Of a DNA stretch of 64,000 bases, positions 47,043-59,022 are shown piece by piece. A model generated the notes under the pieces. The model was not told the DNA's origin. It did not search any database and saw nothing but the letters and a program-made list of their open reading frames with translations. Every line of letters starts with the position of its first letter. Positions within the stretch are counted from its first letter, which is position 1. The DNA is from Aphelidium insulamus (Eukaryota > Aphelidiomycota > Aphelidea > Aphelidiaceae): NCBI GenBank assembly GCA_036784855.1, contig JAZDSV010000014.1, positions 124,001 through 188,000 on the forward strand, given 5' to 3'. The translations under genes were made by a program, and so were the position numbers.

Positions 47043-47768
47043 TCAGGGACGCGGCCGGTAGCAGTCCACACGGCGCTGACACTTTTCGGCACCGCACATG
47101 CACTCAAATGTCCACGCATCATCCCACTCATCATTCGCTGTGCCTTCGTTGTAAAAGAATGTGAGCTCCTCGCCCTGTTTGACGGGGCGCACAGTTTCAA
47201 TGTGCAGACTGTCGCCTATCCGGCAGTTTGGGTCACAGCTGTGGTTCGCGTAGCGGGCCGGCGACAGCACGTACATCCTGCTGTTATCAGCAAATGTTAT
47301 AACAGAGACCAGTGCGATGTACTACCATGAGGCGTAGTCGTTGCGGCCGGGTTTGCAATAGTTGAGCACATAGTTCTTGTAGTCACCATGCACCGTAGAA
47401 TAGTCAACGTCCTATGATGAAACTCATGTTCAGATCTGAACCTCCTCTGACTATTGCTGACCTGTCCTTCAAACTTTTCCACGGCAGTACCCGCCGACAG
47501 ATCCTTTGCGGCCACCAAGCAGTTTCCGTAGGAGACGGGCTGCACCACTGACGGGTATCCCCGTTCCTAGGTAGTTATAGAGCAATCTCCATGCTACTCT
47601 CAACCCAGGCCAGCCTACCTGAGGACTGTGCTCTCTGTAAGATCCCGACTGAACCCATGCCAATATGCTGTCCAATGTCCGCGGTACAATATCCATACCG
47701 CTCGACTGCTTCCCAGCGCTTACCAAGGAGGTATTTGTAGCATTGTCTGCGAGTTTGGTTGGGGACAT
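47043..47768 (-). CDS. Post-SET-type SET domain protein (small)
   Basis: Start MSPTKLADNATNTSL at 47768, four or five exons. Recognisable SET pieces are NCLVAAKDLSAGTAVEKFEG, YVLNYCKPGRNDYAS, the core YVLSPARYANHSCDPNCRI (NHSCxPN), VRPVKQGEELTFFYNE and CMCGAEKCQRRV. The NHS and the Tyr of the FFY segment are the catalytic/pseudoknot residues of lysine methyltransferases. The protein is small, about 190-200 aa, and there is no pre-SET or AWS part, so the substrate may not be a histone. The final Cys cluster (CMCG..KC) resembles a short post-SET. Confidence 0.78.
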
Positions 47769-48011
47769 TTTTCCTGACTGTTTCAGCGTTGGAATTTATA
47801 GTCGAGAGTCTTCACTCATCCGCCTAAGTACATGCTACGGATTGATATTATTAACAAAGGTCAAGAATATTAATAATTACGTGCTATAAACTCTAATTGT
47901 CTACTGTAGACACAGTTATGGCATGAACTGCCTTCTCGGATACATCGATGCGATCTGCAATCATGCTGCATCTTAATTTGGAGCGAGCTTCTCATTTCAC
48001 AAAAATCGCTC

Positions 48012-49148
48012 ATGAAATACTTCAAGCTCGTCATAGTGGCTGTACTGCTCCATGGCGGTAGTACAGCGCCATATAGTCGTATCATTGATGCCGACGCTGA
48101 AAACAAAGGAGCAGCGGGCAAGGGTATTGACAAAAGTATGACAATATCATCAACTGAAGTGGTAACATCGGCCAGCGGTCGTTCGATAGATGGTGAAAAT
48201 GAAGTGCTCGGCTGCCCGGTGGACTATATCGAGAGGATATATACAGAATATAAAGAAAATGTCATGCTGGGCAATATATTTTATCCGATATCGTTCAATT
48301 ATCTCGGAAAGGGATCGTTCGGCGCCGTGTTTAGCGCACAATGTCTGAGCAATAAACAAACCTACGCCCTCAAAAGGCTGGACAGAAAACGTGGGGAATA
48401 TGTTGAAAGGTCTTTCAATCGCGAATGTGAAGCCATGCATCACTTGAACACGAACTACGGTCTATTCACAGCCCCTCTCCTAGTAATGTATGCTCCAGAG
48501 TATCTGTATGCCGTTTCAGAATTCAGGGATGGCGGCGACCTTCTAGAGGCCTTGATAAAGAATGAAAAACCATTCAGCGAAGAATTGACCCGCCGATATT
48601 TAGCTCAAATGGTTGTGGCATTGAAGTATCTGCATCGGGAGGGAATAATACACCGCGACATCAAGCCACAAAACATACTCTTGGACTCAAAGCGAGAGAA
48701 CATTGCCATAAGTGACTTTGGCCTTTGCCACTATATGGGTCACAAACGACAACTGCAGCTGACTCACACTATTTGTGGAACTTGGAATTTTTGTGCACCA
48801 GAGTTGGTTCTGGGCCAACCTTACGGCCGCGCGGTGGACTGGTGGGCGCTTGGCGTCACGGCACATCAACTACTTCTGGAGCAGCTGCCGTTTTCTGAAG
48901 GGAAGTTGGGTACTATTTACTTATGTGACCGAATAGCTGCCAACGAACGGTTCGTCATTCCGGAGACTTTTGCCGCTCCGAAGCGAGCACTGATCAACGC
49001 CTTACTGAACCCGGACGTATCCGAGAGACTCGAGTTTGTTGACTGCAACATTGAAGCGCACGAGTTTTTTACAGGTGTCAATTGGGACACCCTGGTCCCC
49101 GGGACTCCCACTTATAAAGACTTTGAAATTGACGAGCACACTAATTAG
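48012..49148 (+). CDS. Signal-peptide AGC-type protein kinase (48-kb copy)
   Basis: A single exon of 378 aa. A signal peptide (YFKLVIVAVLLHGGSTA) precedes an 80-residue spacer and a kinase domain from about residue 92. All catalytic motifs are present: LGKGSFGAV, YALKRL, an alpha-C Glu in RECEAMHHL, HRDIKPQNILL, ISDFGLC, CGTWNFCAPEL and DWWALGVTAHQL. The end shows the AGC-like HEFFTGVNWDTL followed by a short tail. It should be catalytically competent. With the N-terminal signal it would enter the ER, unlike ordinary AGC kinases. It stands divergently from the SET gene, about 9 kb from the main cluster of relatives. Confidence 0.85.
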   Translation: MKYFKLVIVAVLLHGGSTAPYSRIIDADAENKGAAGKGIDKSMTISSTEVVTSASGRSIDGENEVLGCPVDYIERIYTEYKENVMLGNIFYPISFNYLGKGSFGAVFSAQCLSNKQTYALKRLDRKRGEYVERSFNRECEAMHHLNTNYGLFTAPLLVMYAPEYLYAVSEFRDGGDLLEALIKNEKPFSEELTRRYLAQMVVALKYLHREGIIHRDIKPQNILLDSKRENIAISDFGLCHYMGHKRQLQLTHTICGTWNFCAPELVLGQPYGRAVDWWALGVTAHQLLLEQLPFSEGKLGTIYLCDRIAANERFVIPETFAAPKRALINALLNPDVSERLEFVDCNIEAHEFFTGVNWDTLVPGTPTYKDFEIDEHTN

Positions 49149-49207
49149 ATCTGCCAGCAATAAAGCAAAAAGAACTTATATTGCATCATTTAAATAATTA
49201 TATTTAT

Positions 49208-52200
49208 TTACAGCGTGGACGGCAGCATGAGACTGTCCACAGTTTGAACCGATTGATTTGTCTTGGCGTAGGCCTCCATCTCGCGTTCACGCTTCATGGC
49301 ACGCACAAGCTTCTCAGCCTCGGCGCGCAACTTCACCTCGGTACCCAGATCTTGGCGGTACTCGGTGCGAATCTGCTCCACCACCCGGCGGAACTCTGCC
49401 CGGATCTGCACCGTGCTTGGTGGCGCGGTGGCATCATCGGCCGGCCGGCCAAAGTTCTTTGCCAGCTCCTCGTGCAGCCGCGACTGCAGGGCGGCCATGT
49501 CGGCGCGCAACCGCTCCACCAGCGCCGTCAGCTGATGCTTCTCCGTGCCGAAATCCGCAATACTCATTGTCAGCCGGTCAAACTCCTTCAGCAGGCCGTT
49601 GAAGTCGGACTGCAGTATGCGCTCCCGCTCTAGTGCCGCGTCCAGATCCGTGCGCAGTATGGCCTCACGCTGCTTGTAGCTGGTGACAATGGCGTCTGTT
49701 TCGTCGCGCAGTTCGTCGCACTCGCGCTGCAACTTCTCCTCGCGGCCGGTGGGTGAGCCGACATGTGACGGCTGGTAGCCAGAGTCTTGCACCGACGTGG
49801 CACTGCGATCCAGCATGGAGTTGAGTGGCGGTGTGTACATCTGGCGCTCGCTGCTGGCCGCACTGGGCTGGCCGTCGCGGAGTTCCTTGTTCTCTTGCAG
49901 CAGTGTATCCACCTGGTCGCTGTAGCTCTTGACCTTGGTGGACATGAGCTCGATGAACGCAAGCAGCTCCGTGTCGTTTGAGATGTAGATGGGCTCAGCG
50001 GTGGTATTGTTGTTGCTGCTCGGTGCGGCTTGTTCCAGCTCCTGCAGGCGGGCGGCAATCTGGTTGCGCTCCGTCTCCAGGTCGGTGAAGGCGGCCGTCA
50101 GGTCCGACACATAGTCCTCCAGGTACTTGACCATGTTGTGCTGCTGCTGCTGTTGCTGCTCTCCCGGCGGCATCATGGACATGCGCTTGGACTGGCGCTG
50201 CTCCATTGAAGTGCGCAACAGTTGGTTCTCCTGCTGCAGCTGCTCCAGCACATCAAACAGTTCGGTGGCCTCCTTTTCGGACAGATGCTGCTGCAGCGGT
50301 GACTTCTGGCTGTTGCTGCTCTGTGCCGACAGCTGGCTGGTCAGCGCTTCACACTCGGCGGTCGCGGTGTCCAATTTGGCGCGCACGGCCGCCACATTCA
50401 TCTCGGCAATCTCCAGCGCCACCTTGAGCTCGTCGGCCCGCTGCTCCGTCTTTGCTTTGGCCTGCTGAGCCGCCTCCAGCGTGCGGGCCAGCTCGGCATT
50501 GGCGGCACGTGAATCTGCCAGCGCGGCCTCAGTGTCTGCCGCGCTGGCCTCGGCCTCTTCCACGCTAGTGGCCAGCTCATCGGCCCGCTGCTCCGCCCGC
50601 CTAATGTCTTCGGCATGTATGGCCTGCGCCTCTGCCCACTGCTCCTTGACGGATGCGAGTTCTGCCGACAGTTCCTGGCATCGGTGCTCCGACTCCTCGT
50701 TGCGCACGCGCAGCTGTTCCGCCTCCTCGCCCACGGCCTGCAGCGCACGCGCATGCTCCTCACGCATCTCTTCCACGCGGTCCATGTGCACGTGGTCCTG
50801 CAGTAGAGCCGCGCGCTCCGCTTCCATCTCCGTCTGCGACTGCAGCAGCTCGTAGCGCAGCTTCTTGACCGTGGCCGTGAGGTCGGCCTCACGCTCCGCC
50901 GCCTCGGCCAGCTGTGCCCCGATTGCACGTTCGCGGTGGCTCATGCGACGCTCTAGCGAGTCGACGGCGCTGCACTTGTCCGTCAGCGAGGAGTGGGCGG
51001 CGTCGGCGCGCGTTCGCTGCTCAAACAGTTCGCGAGTAAGCTTCTCCACCGTGGCATTCAGGCGCTCCACTTCGGTGCTGTAGCGACGCAGCTGCTGCTC
51101 CTGCTTGTCCTCACGTTCCGTGGCGGTGGCGGCGGTGGTCGTCTGGTGGTGATCTACACTGGTGGCGGCGGCTGCTGGCTTGGCAGCTTGAACAACAGTG
51201 CGGCCCACATCAATGGACAGTTTGCGGCGCGGGGAGTGCGATGCCGAACGTGGAGCTGAACCCGGCTTGGATGGCGGTTTCGAACTGTTGTTGCTGTTGG
51301 CCGCACCCGGCGCCGGTGATGCTGGCTGCGATGGTGACCGCGAACCGTTGGAGAACATGCGCATCATCAGTCGCGGCACTTCATCCGAGCGTGCCGACGG
51401 CGATGTCGTCCCGTCCACTAGTCCGAGCTTCTTGTCATCAGCGGTGAGCGCCTTGTCAATACCGGCATTGTCATTAACCTTGCCACTAGAATTCTCTGTT
51501 TCAGTCTGACCGCGCTCTTGCTCCGCCTGTGCCAGTCGCAACTTGTTCCGGGCGCTCTCCAACAGCTTGATACGGTCGGCCTGCTCCGACAGCTGGTCAT
51601 TGTTGTTGGTGGCGGTTGCTTCGCTGTGCGCGTCTCTCTGCATGTGATATTAGCAGGAGGGAGATGGTATATGATGTATATAATGTACGTGAATGCAATA
51701 CACAAGAGATAAAAGAGTGTGAAGTAGCAAGCGTGAGAAATATGTCAGACAGAGAGACAGACAGTGACAAGGCAGAAATCACACCAAAAGTTACAGGACA
51801 GACAATTAAACATAAGCACAGACAACACGCAAAGATATTAAAATAGATTTAAACACAATGAACGCACCGTGACTGCAGATGGACCCGTGGTGCTGATGTT
51901 GGTGGGCGGCGTGGTGGGCCGGGAAAAGTTTGGCCGCGGCTTCTGGAACTGGTTACCAACACTTGTTCCTGGCATTGCCTTGGTCGCGGACGCCGGTGTC
52001 ATGTGCGGCGTCACTGACTTGAGTGTCGCATTGGTGGCAGTGGTGTCCCCGCCGACTGCAGCGCGATACAGCTTCATGGTACTATTGGCGCTACTGCCAT
52101 TGCTGTTGTTCTGGCTGCTGGGTGTCGCTTGCTGCGGCTGCAGGGAGCCGTTGGAATTGCTGCCATATATGTTGTTGCGCATGTTGCTGTTGCTGTTGTT

Positions 52201-52731
52201 GCTGCTGGACGCAGGCGGCGTCGGGCGAGCAAAATTCGTGGCGGCAATCTTGCGCGCCACAATCGGCGGCATCACCGTGGCCGACAGTTTGCGTGGCGGT
52301 GTATTGACCGGGGCATCTCCATTGGGAACGGCAGCGGATGGCCGACGCGCCGTGCGTATCGTGATCCCGCTGGCTGGTGGAGTGTTTGGACGCGACACTG
52401 TCGCTGGCATTGGAGGCAGGTCCGGCCGGCGCACTGGCGGCGGCATCATCATGCGCGCCTCGAATGGGTGGGTGCGCGGCACCGGCGGCGGTTGCATGTC
52501 GGCCCGGTCATGGCCAGACATGTTGCGCGTGATGGCGGGAAATTTACCGCACACTTCGGGATCACCTGTCGTAGCACTGTTCCCGCCGGGGCGCAATTTG
52601 GTGATATTCGCCAAGCGCTGTCGCAGCGCGTCTGATATCTGCGGTGCCGTGGACGGTATGGACGGCGGTTTGCGCCGTGTGGGCGACAACGAAGCATTAC
52701 CGCCACTCTCTGCCTGCGACGAGGATGACAT
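49208..52731 (-). CDS. Large coiled-coil protein, unknown
   Basis: Two exons: 52731 to about 51872, starting MSSSSQAESGG, and about 51640-49208, joined at T|RDAHSEATA. The N-terminal 290 aa are Pro/Ser/Asn-rich and disordered, with basic SP/TP sites (RRKPPSIPS, PRTHPFEA). The second half is a very long coiled coil (EAEASAADTEAALADSRAAN, LRYELLQSQTEMEAER) with breaks near the Q-rich QQQQQQHNM and near PPLNSMLDRSA. It ends DSLMLPSTL. Layout resembles cytoskeletal or spindle-pole scaffolds of fungi, but I do not recognise a family. The intergenic gap 52732-53021 upstream holds nothing recognised. Confidence 0.65.
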
Positions 52732-53021
52732 CTGTCCAGGAAGATAAATGTCGAAATAATATCTTTGACAGTTTGATGGGCGCGCGCAGATTGCGATCTC
52801 GACGGCAATCATTACGCGCTCTCGGCCAATCAGACGCGTGCAGCACGATTCGTGGTTGCACAGCATTTTTCGCTGTGTTACGGTGTCATTTGCACAGCAC
52901 GCCAGTACTGGTAGATCAATTTAACCTAGGAATAACGCTGATAAGTATTGTTTCTCCGATGAATAACCAGACTACGTTCGTTCGATTTATCTGATTGCAG
53001 TTGCTGATAAGATAGAGCAAT

Positions 53022-56000
53022 CTATTCTAGTTGGCTGTTGTCTTGTTGTTGTGGTTGTGAGCCAGCTTGTTCCGAGTCGACCGGGCCCGAGCGATAAATA
53101 TCAGAGATTGAACCAGTAACTGATTCCGGTTCGTTGACAATGTCTGACGTAGTAAGTACGCCAGGCTGGATTGGTGCATCGGCGACTGGTGGCCTGTCCG
53201 AGGCCACCATCGCGTTTCGAGGATCCAACGAGTGCACCGAGAGCCTGGCTGCAGAATCAGCAGCTTTGAGCACACTGCGCAGTAATGGTGCCGCTGTATC
53301 ATTGGCAGTCAGTGCAGTTTTGCTGGCCACGCGCAGTGAATTGGCGCTCTGCGGCATTCCCATGTTGAGCAAACTGTTGCGCGCACTGCGCACGTCTGAC
53401 CGTGATGCGCGCGCACTTTGACTGGTACCAGGTTCTGCCGGCGCAGCGTCGGGATTAAGAAGCCGCGAAGCCAGGAGTTCGGGGTTTGATTTTCGGGACA
53501 GTATCTCTGCTTGCTTGATGGAAGCTAGCGCAGTGTTTTGAACATCCACCTGGGACCCGGCCATCGCAATCGATGGCTCTTTCGTCGTCGAATGCAGACT
53601 GCTTAAACTCTGGAGAAATGGCGGCGGCTCGTCGTACTGCATAACTTGCAGTGGCAATTGCTCTGAAGGGACTTCAACCAGGGCAGCTCCTGGATCAATC
53701 GTTTGACCTTCCGATGCATGTGTTGCATTTGACATGGCAACCTCGGCAGGCACGGTGACTGCAGAGTGTGCTTGTTCAACGTCGTCTATCAGCGTTGCAT
53801 TAATTGCAGCATCGGCGGATCCAGTGATATCAGTGTATTGACCACCGTCTATCAGTATTACATTGGCTGCGATCCCCGCTTTACCCGAGAAGATGTTTCC
53901 TTGCTCACCGCCGTCCATCAGCGTAGAATTAATGACCGCTTCAGCTTCAGCAGACATGAATGGATTGAATGGCGGTGCCGGTACCACATCTGGAGGAAGT
54001 GTCACCAATGACGTAGGCTGACTGATCGTGTTGCGCTTGGACTTGACCTCGTTGAAAAAGTTGTCAATATCGGCGGCGGATGCAGCGGGAGGTGAAGTAG
54101 ATGCGGGCGCCAACCCAGTTGATGCAGACAATGACGCTGGGCCCGGCAGTGAAGCGGCGCTCGTGGCAAACGGCTGAAACCCGCTCAAAACCAGGCTGCT
54201 ATGAGTGGAATCAACCGCATTTGTACTGTTAACTGCTTCGTGCTGCTGCATTTGTGATTGTGGACGACTGAGTGAGCTACTTCCATAGTGTTGATTCTTC
54301 AGCATCGCGGACCGAGATCCAGATGCAGAGCCATTGGCGCCGCTGCTGGCATTCAGCCCAAAGTTACTCAGAGAGTGTGAGCTGCCTAGTGGATCTCCGT
54401 CCGAGAACATTTCATCAAATACGCCAGCCAGTGCTTGCTTGACGTCATCATCAGCATCATTATCGACATTTCTGTCGATGCTACCGTGAACTTGTTTTGC
54501 CATAGCATCATCTTGCTTTTTTATGCTCTCAACATTTCGCTTGCGAGCTGGGGCCACTGGCATCTGCGCCACCGGGGCTACCGGCCCGGCATCGATGACA
54601 CTGTTGTCATGCTGTGCTGACGGCGAATCTTCAGCCACAGCCCCACCCGTAACATCACCCGTGGACGCATCATTGTAGCGTGCATTGACTGGCGGTGCAA
54701 ACAGTTCCAGCCCTGAGGCGTACATGGTGTGTCTGGTTGAACCGCCTTCCCCGTCATCAGTGCCACCGCCGAGCACCAGGTCCGTGGCGCGAACGCTCTG
54801 CGCGAACGGTGTCATGGTGCTGACGGCCACACTTTCAAAGTGCTCTCGCTCCGGCACCGACGTGGCCGTGTTGGATAACAATGCCGCATCGGCCTCGGCA
54901 GCGGCGTCAATGACGTTGGCCACGTCGACAATTGTGGCGGCGGCCGTGACGTCGTTCTCACTGGCTTGCTGTGGCTGGAGCAGCGGCTGCTGAGGCGACG
55001 GCAGAGTGGCGGGGAACTGGGATGTGGCATGCGGTGACACCACGGGTGACTGCGAGACCGATGCCGACACCACCGAGATGACAATAGGCGCCTGTTGCGT
55101 TTGTCGCGGTGATGTATTCCTGTGTTGCTGAGTCTGCTGCGGCGATGTTTGGCGGGACTGCTGTTGTGCTTGGGGCTGTGCTTGGGGCTGTGCATGTGGG
55201 AGGGGCTGTGCATGTGGGAGGGGCTGTGCTTGTGGGAGGGGATGTGCCGTCTGGGAGCGCGGCGGCTGGGCGATGGTCTGGGTGCGTCGACGATTTCCAC
55301 CATTGGGTGCGCCGCTGTTCACCACGGCATGGCCGTCGGCGGCGGTTACGCGGTACCCTGAGAACGAGGACCGGTGCTCCGTCGGTGCCAGTGCCGAGCG
55401 TGGTCCACGCATCATGCTCGCCGACAGTGGCGCCGGCTGTGGCATTGACTCCAGGAGCGACATGCGGTTGTTGCTGCCCATTGCTACGGCCGCCGAGGAC
55501 GACGCCGGACTGGACACGGCAATGGAGGCGGGGCGATGCTGGTTGCCAGCTGTTGGGCGGCCACTCGTCGTGCCGCGAGGCTGTAGGAACGGATTAGACA
55601 TGTCGACAGGCTGCCTGTTGCCGCTTCCACCTCGGCCACCTCCGCTGCCGTGTCGCTGATGTCCGTGCTGCCCGGACGCCGATGACCGCACCGGCGCCCC
55701 TGGAACCAAGTCCACTACGGTGGCCGTGAATGGCGACGGCATTGGCGCGGCATTCGCGGTGGATGCCATGTCCACAACAGTGCTGCCGGTGTCGGCGGCG
55801 CGCAGGAACGGGTTGATGCCCAGTGGCGGGACCTGCTGCTGTGGCTGCTGTGGTTGCTGTGCTTGTGGCGCCCTGCTGTTGCGATGAGAGGCCGACGCGG
55901 CTGCTACTACGGCCGCAGCTGCCGCCCGTGCCTCCTCGATCACGGTGGACCCGACCGACTCGGCATCATCCACCAGAGTGGCCTCGTTGTGCGGCCGGCT

Positions 56001-57198
56001 GCCACCCCCGGAAGACACAACCGGAACCTCACCGATGGGCTGCAGCCGGCGCTCAATGTGCCCGGCAACCTTGTTCAAAAAGTCGTCGAATGGCTGCTCC
56101 GTGCTCATGGTGGCCGAGGAGGCTTGCGATACCTGCGTGTCGTTGCCGCCCACCACCAGCATGGACACGCGGTTATTGACGCCGCTTGTAGGGTTACTAT
56201 TGTTGTTGTTGTTTCCGGCAGTAACGGTGGTCGGCATCTGGATGCGGTAGCCTCGATTACGCGGACCCGGCGCCGCATCAGCAGTCATGGCCGCAGTGGC
56301 TGCCGCGACTGCTGCTGCCGGGACATACGGCCGCAATAGTGCCTCGGCGCGCGGTGCAGTTCCATTTCCAACAGCCTCCACGGATCCAGTCACGGCCGCG
56401 TTAATGTCCCACGCGTCCGCGGGCGATGGTTCCACCGGCGCCAGTGTTACAGGTGCCGCTCCCGCCGGCGGTCGCGCTTGGCCGTCTCCACTAGGACACC
56501 AATGTGTCAACATGGTGTTTTTAAATGTTCATGTATAATATGTATAATGTTGTAATGTGTTACATGTGGTGTATAATGTATCACCCATACCTTTGACCGT
56601 GAGGGTGCGGCGTCGACAATCTGCCACTGCTACCAGCCGCGGCGGGTGCACTGCCATTGCGCTGTTCCAGTACCAGTTCGCGCCTGCAATACACGGATTA
56701 CATCATTGTGGTGTAGAATAATATTAATAATATAAAGACATACTGCAGACGCGCCATGTCCTCCGCAGTACCGGCCACCGGTCCCTCATCAGCGCCGTAC
56801 GGCATGGACTTTTTCGGCGCATGTCGGTCTGCGTCAACGCCACCGTTCTTGCTGTCGCCATTGTTGTTGCGCTTCTTTCGCCGCTCCGCCGCCGCCCGTT
56901 CCGCGGCCAGTGTCACCGCACGCCGTCTGTAGATCAGGTAGCCCACCACCGACACAATCATGATGAAGGCAACGGCCAGCACAAACAGCACCGCCTGCAC
57001 CACCGTCGACGACAGATCGATCGCCGACGAGCTGGCGGCCGCAGTTGTCGTGGGTGTTGTGACGCGCAGTGACGTGGATGTTTTACTGCTACTTGCGGTG
57101 GCCACCGTACTTGTACCGACCCCGGCTGCGTATACAGCGGCCGGCAGCAGCAACAACGCAGCAAATGCCAGAAACATCCATGGAGCTCCCGTAGTCAT
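53022..57198 (-). CDS. Giant disordered single-pass membrane protein
   Basis: Three exons: 57198 to about 56745, a short one near 56693-56592, and about 56495-53022. Total near 1340 aa. A signal peptide (FLAFAALLLLPAAVYA) and a Thr/Ser-rich ectodomain of about 45 aa come first. One TM helix (VVQAVLFVLAVAFIMIVSVV) is followed by a basic stop-transfer (YRRR). The cytoplasmic part exceeds 1200 aa and is low in hydrophobic residues. It contains Q/P/H repeats (LPHAQPLPHAQP), many Ser/Thr clusters, and short recurring patches of AINATLIDD/AVINSTLMDGG type near residues 920-980. It resembles fungal wall-stress or polarity sensors in layout only (short O-glycosylated ectodomain, one TM). Function unknown. 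Confidence 0.68.
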
Positions 57199-57675
57199 TA
57201 TTTATCTTGAACGTGAGCTACGCGATGTCAGATTTTAGCCTTTGGTAGAGCCGTGTTGCTATTTATAGCATTCCGTCGAGCGTTGTCAACTGGCCACGGA
57301 ATATCCAATATGTTCGCAATACGATAATGATAGCCAGTAAACTGTAAGATAACCAGTATAATCTGGTAGTTAAGCGCGCGCAATCCGCCCCTCTACGACA
57401 CTCGATGCCTTTTGATTGAACCAAGAGAACATGGCTTTGAAGAGCGATACCACTCTACATACACACACATTCCACTACATGTATACATATGTATCAGAAA
57501 TACCTCTAATACTTAAGTAGAGTTTGCTATGGATGTAATAATTTGAAGCACACGAACCATAACCACAACACAACATTGATATGACACATGTTCATTGATC
57601 GTTGGACGACCCCTCACTGTCCACTGATTGGTTGGTCAGATGGCTGCCACGTGAAATATTTACATTAAATATTGA
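57199..57675. other. Divergent promoter region at the left end of the kinase cluster
   Basis: The interval separates the giant membrane protein (minus) from the first clustered kinase (plus). It has a CCAAT-like gattggttgg at about 57623 and alternating tacatgtatacatatgta near 57475. No gene was recognised. Confidence 0.5.
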
Positions 57676-58940
57676 ATGTTGGCGGCAAGGTGTTGGAATC
57701 GGTGGCGTGCCGTCGTCGCCGCGTTCGTCTTGATGGCCACATCCAGCACGGCGATGCCGGTGAGAAATGGGGGCGGTGGTCATGGTGATCGTGGAGCAGA
57801 GTCCTCTTGTCTGCCGTTCCTGCGTAATTTGCGTTGGCCCGCGTTTTGCCTTCCGTTAGCATCAGGTCGTCAGCCACGACTTGGTCGTAGCGATGCTGCG
57901 GACTTCTCCGCCGCGGAGCAATCAACGGCAGCGGATGCATCGCGCGGACCCATCTGGCCAGACGTGGCACCGAGCGGCGGGCATGCATTACGGACTACAT
58001 TGCGTCAATCTGAATCCCCATTTGTTCTCAACGCGCGGAGACTAATGACCGGCGACTGCGACCCGCGAGATATTGAAGTCCAAGAAGAACTTGGCGAGGG
58101 AAGCTTTGGCGTAGTTGTACTGGCGCTAAATAAGCGAACTGGTCAGGCCTTTGCGCTCAAGCGTGTGAAGACAGAAGCCGTTGTCGACTCCAAGCTACTA
58201 AATGAGATTGCCGCCCTCACCCTGCAACCGAATCGATACCTGGTGCGCGCACATCACATGTACGGATACGGCGGTTGTTTCTGTCTGCTGCTCGACTTCA
58301 AACCTGGCAGAGATTTCTTTGAGGCATGCAAGGATTTGTTGCCTCTCAGCGAGAGTTTGGCACAGTGTTACATCGCGCAGCTGGTGCTCGCCATAGAGTT
58401 CTTGCACGCGAACGGCATTGCGCATCGTGATATCAAAATGGAGAATGTGCTGCTGGATGGTGACGGGGAACATCCATTAAAAATCACGCTGACGGACTTT
58501 GATCTGTGCAAACCTGGCATGCTTGACTGTCGATTAGCATGGACACTTTGCGGCACCGTGCCGTACATCGCACCGGAAATTTATCCCAACCCCAAGAACG
58601 GATACAGCACAGGGTACACGCTTTCCGTGGACTGGTGGTCACTTGGGGCGATGCTGTTTGAAATGCTGACTGGAGAGTTCTTCCACGGCAACTACGACCT
58701 CGCACAGGCGCAGCTGGTTCGCCTCAATGAGGCCAACCAGCGAACCAAGTTTCCTGAATCCCTAAGCGCGGCTGCTCAAGATCTTACGACTGCCTGCTGG
58801 AACACAACCCTCACAACAGGCTGGGTGCCCGCGGCGCAGACGAGATAAAGCGACACCGGTTCTTTGCCGGCATCAACTGGGCTGCACCCGAGGAGTGCTG
58901 TGATTGGCTGGCAGAGCGCCAGGAGGTCGGCTGCAGCTAA
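57676..58940 (+). CDS. Signal-peptide kinase 1 of cluster: DFD variant with broken tail
   Basis: The start [17 protein letters not shown] opens a signal-peptide/anchor segment ending near STA, then about 110 disordered residues. The kinase domain runs from about residue 131 with [26 protein letters not shown] and [11 protein letters not shown]. The metal-binding DFG is DFD ([10 protein letters not shown]). In the starting frame the product ends at 58848 (390 aa) with a non-kinase tail. Shifting one base near 58790 restores the family ending [14 protein letters not shown] and HRFFAGINW up to a stop at 58938-58940. Thus either a base is missing in the sequence or the gene has recently lost its C-lobe end. 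An odd start of decay is supported by the DFD change. Confidence 0.75.
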
Positions 58941-59022
58941 ATGCACGTGCACGTCACCGGCATGCGCGCAGAGATTAAATATTATTTCTTCGTTCTTCTT
59001 TTTATTCTTCAATTTCTTCCAA

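Noticed and set aside
51869-52747. 292-codon open frame antisense to the coiled-coil gene
   Set aside because: It mirrors the Pro/Ser-rich exon and shows only low-complexity Gly/Val/Leu runs.
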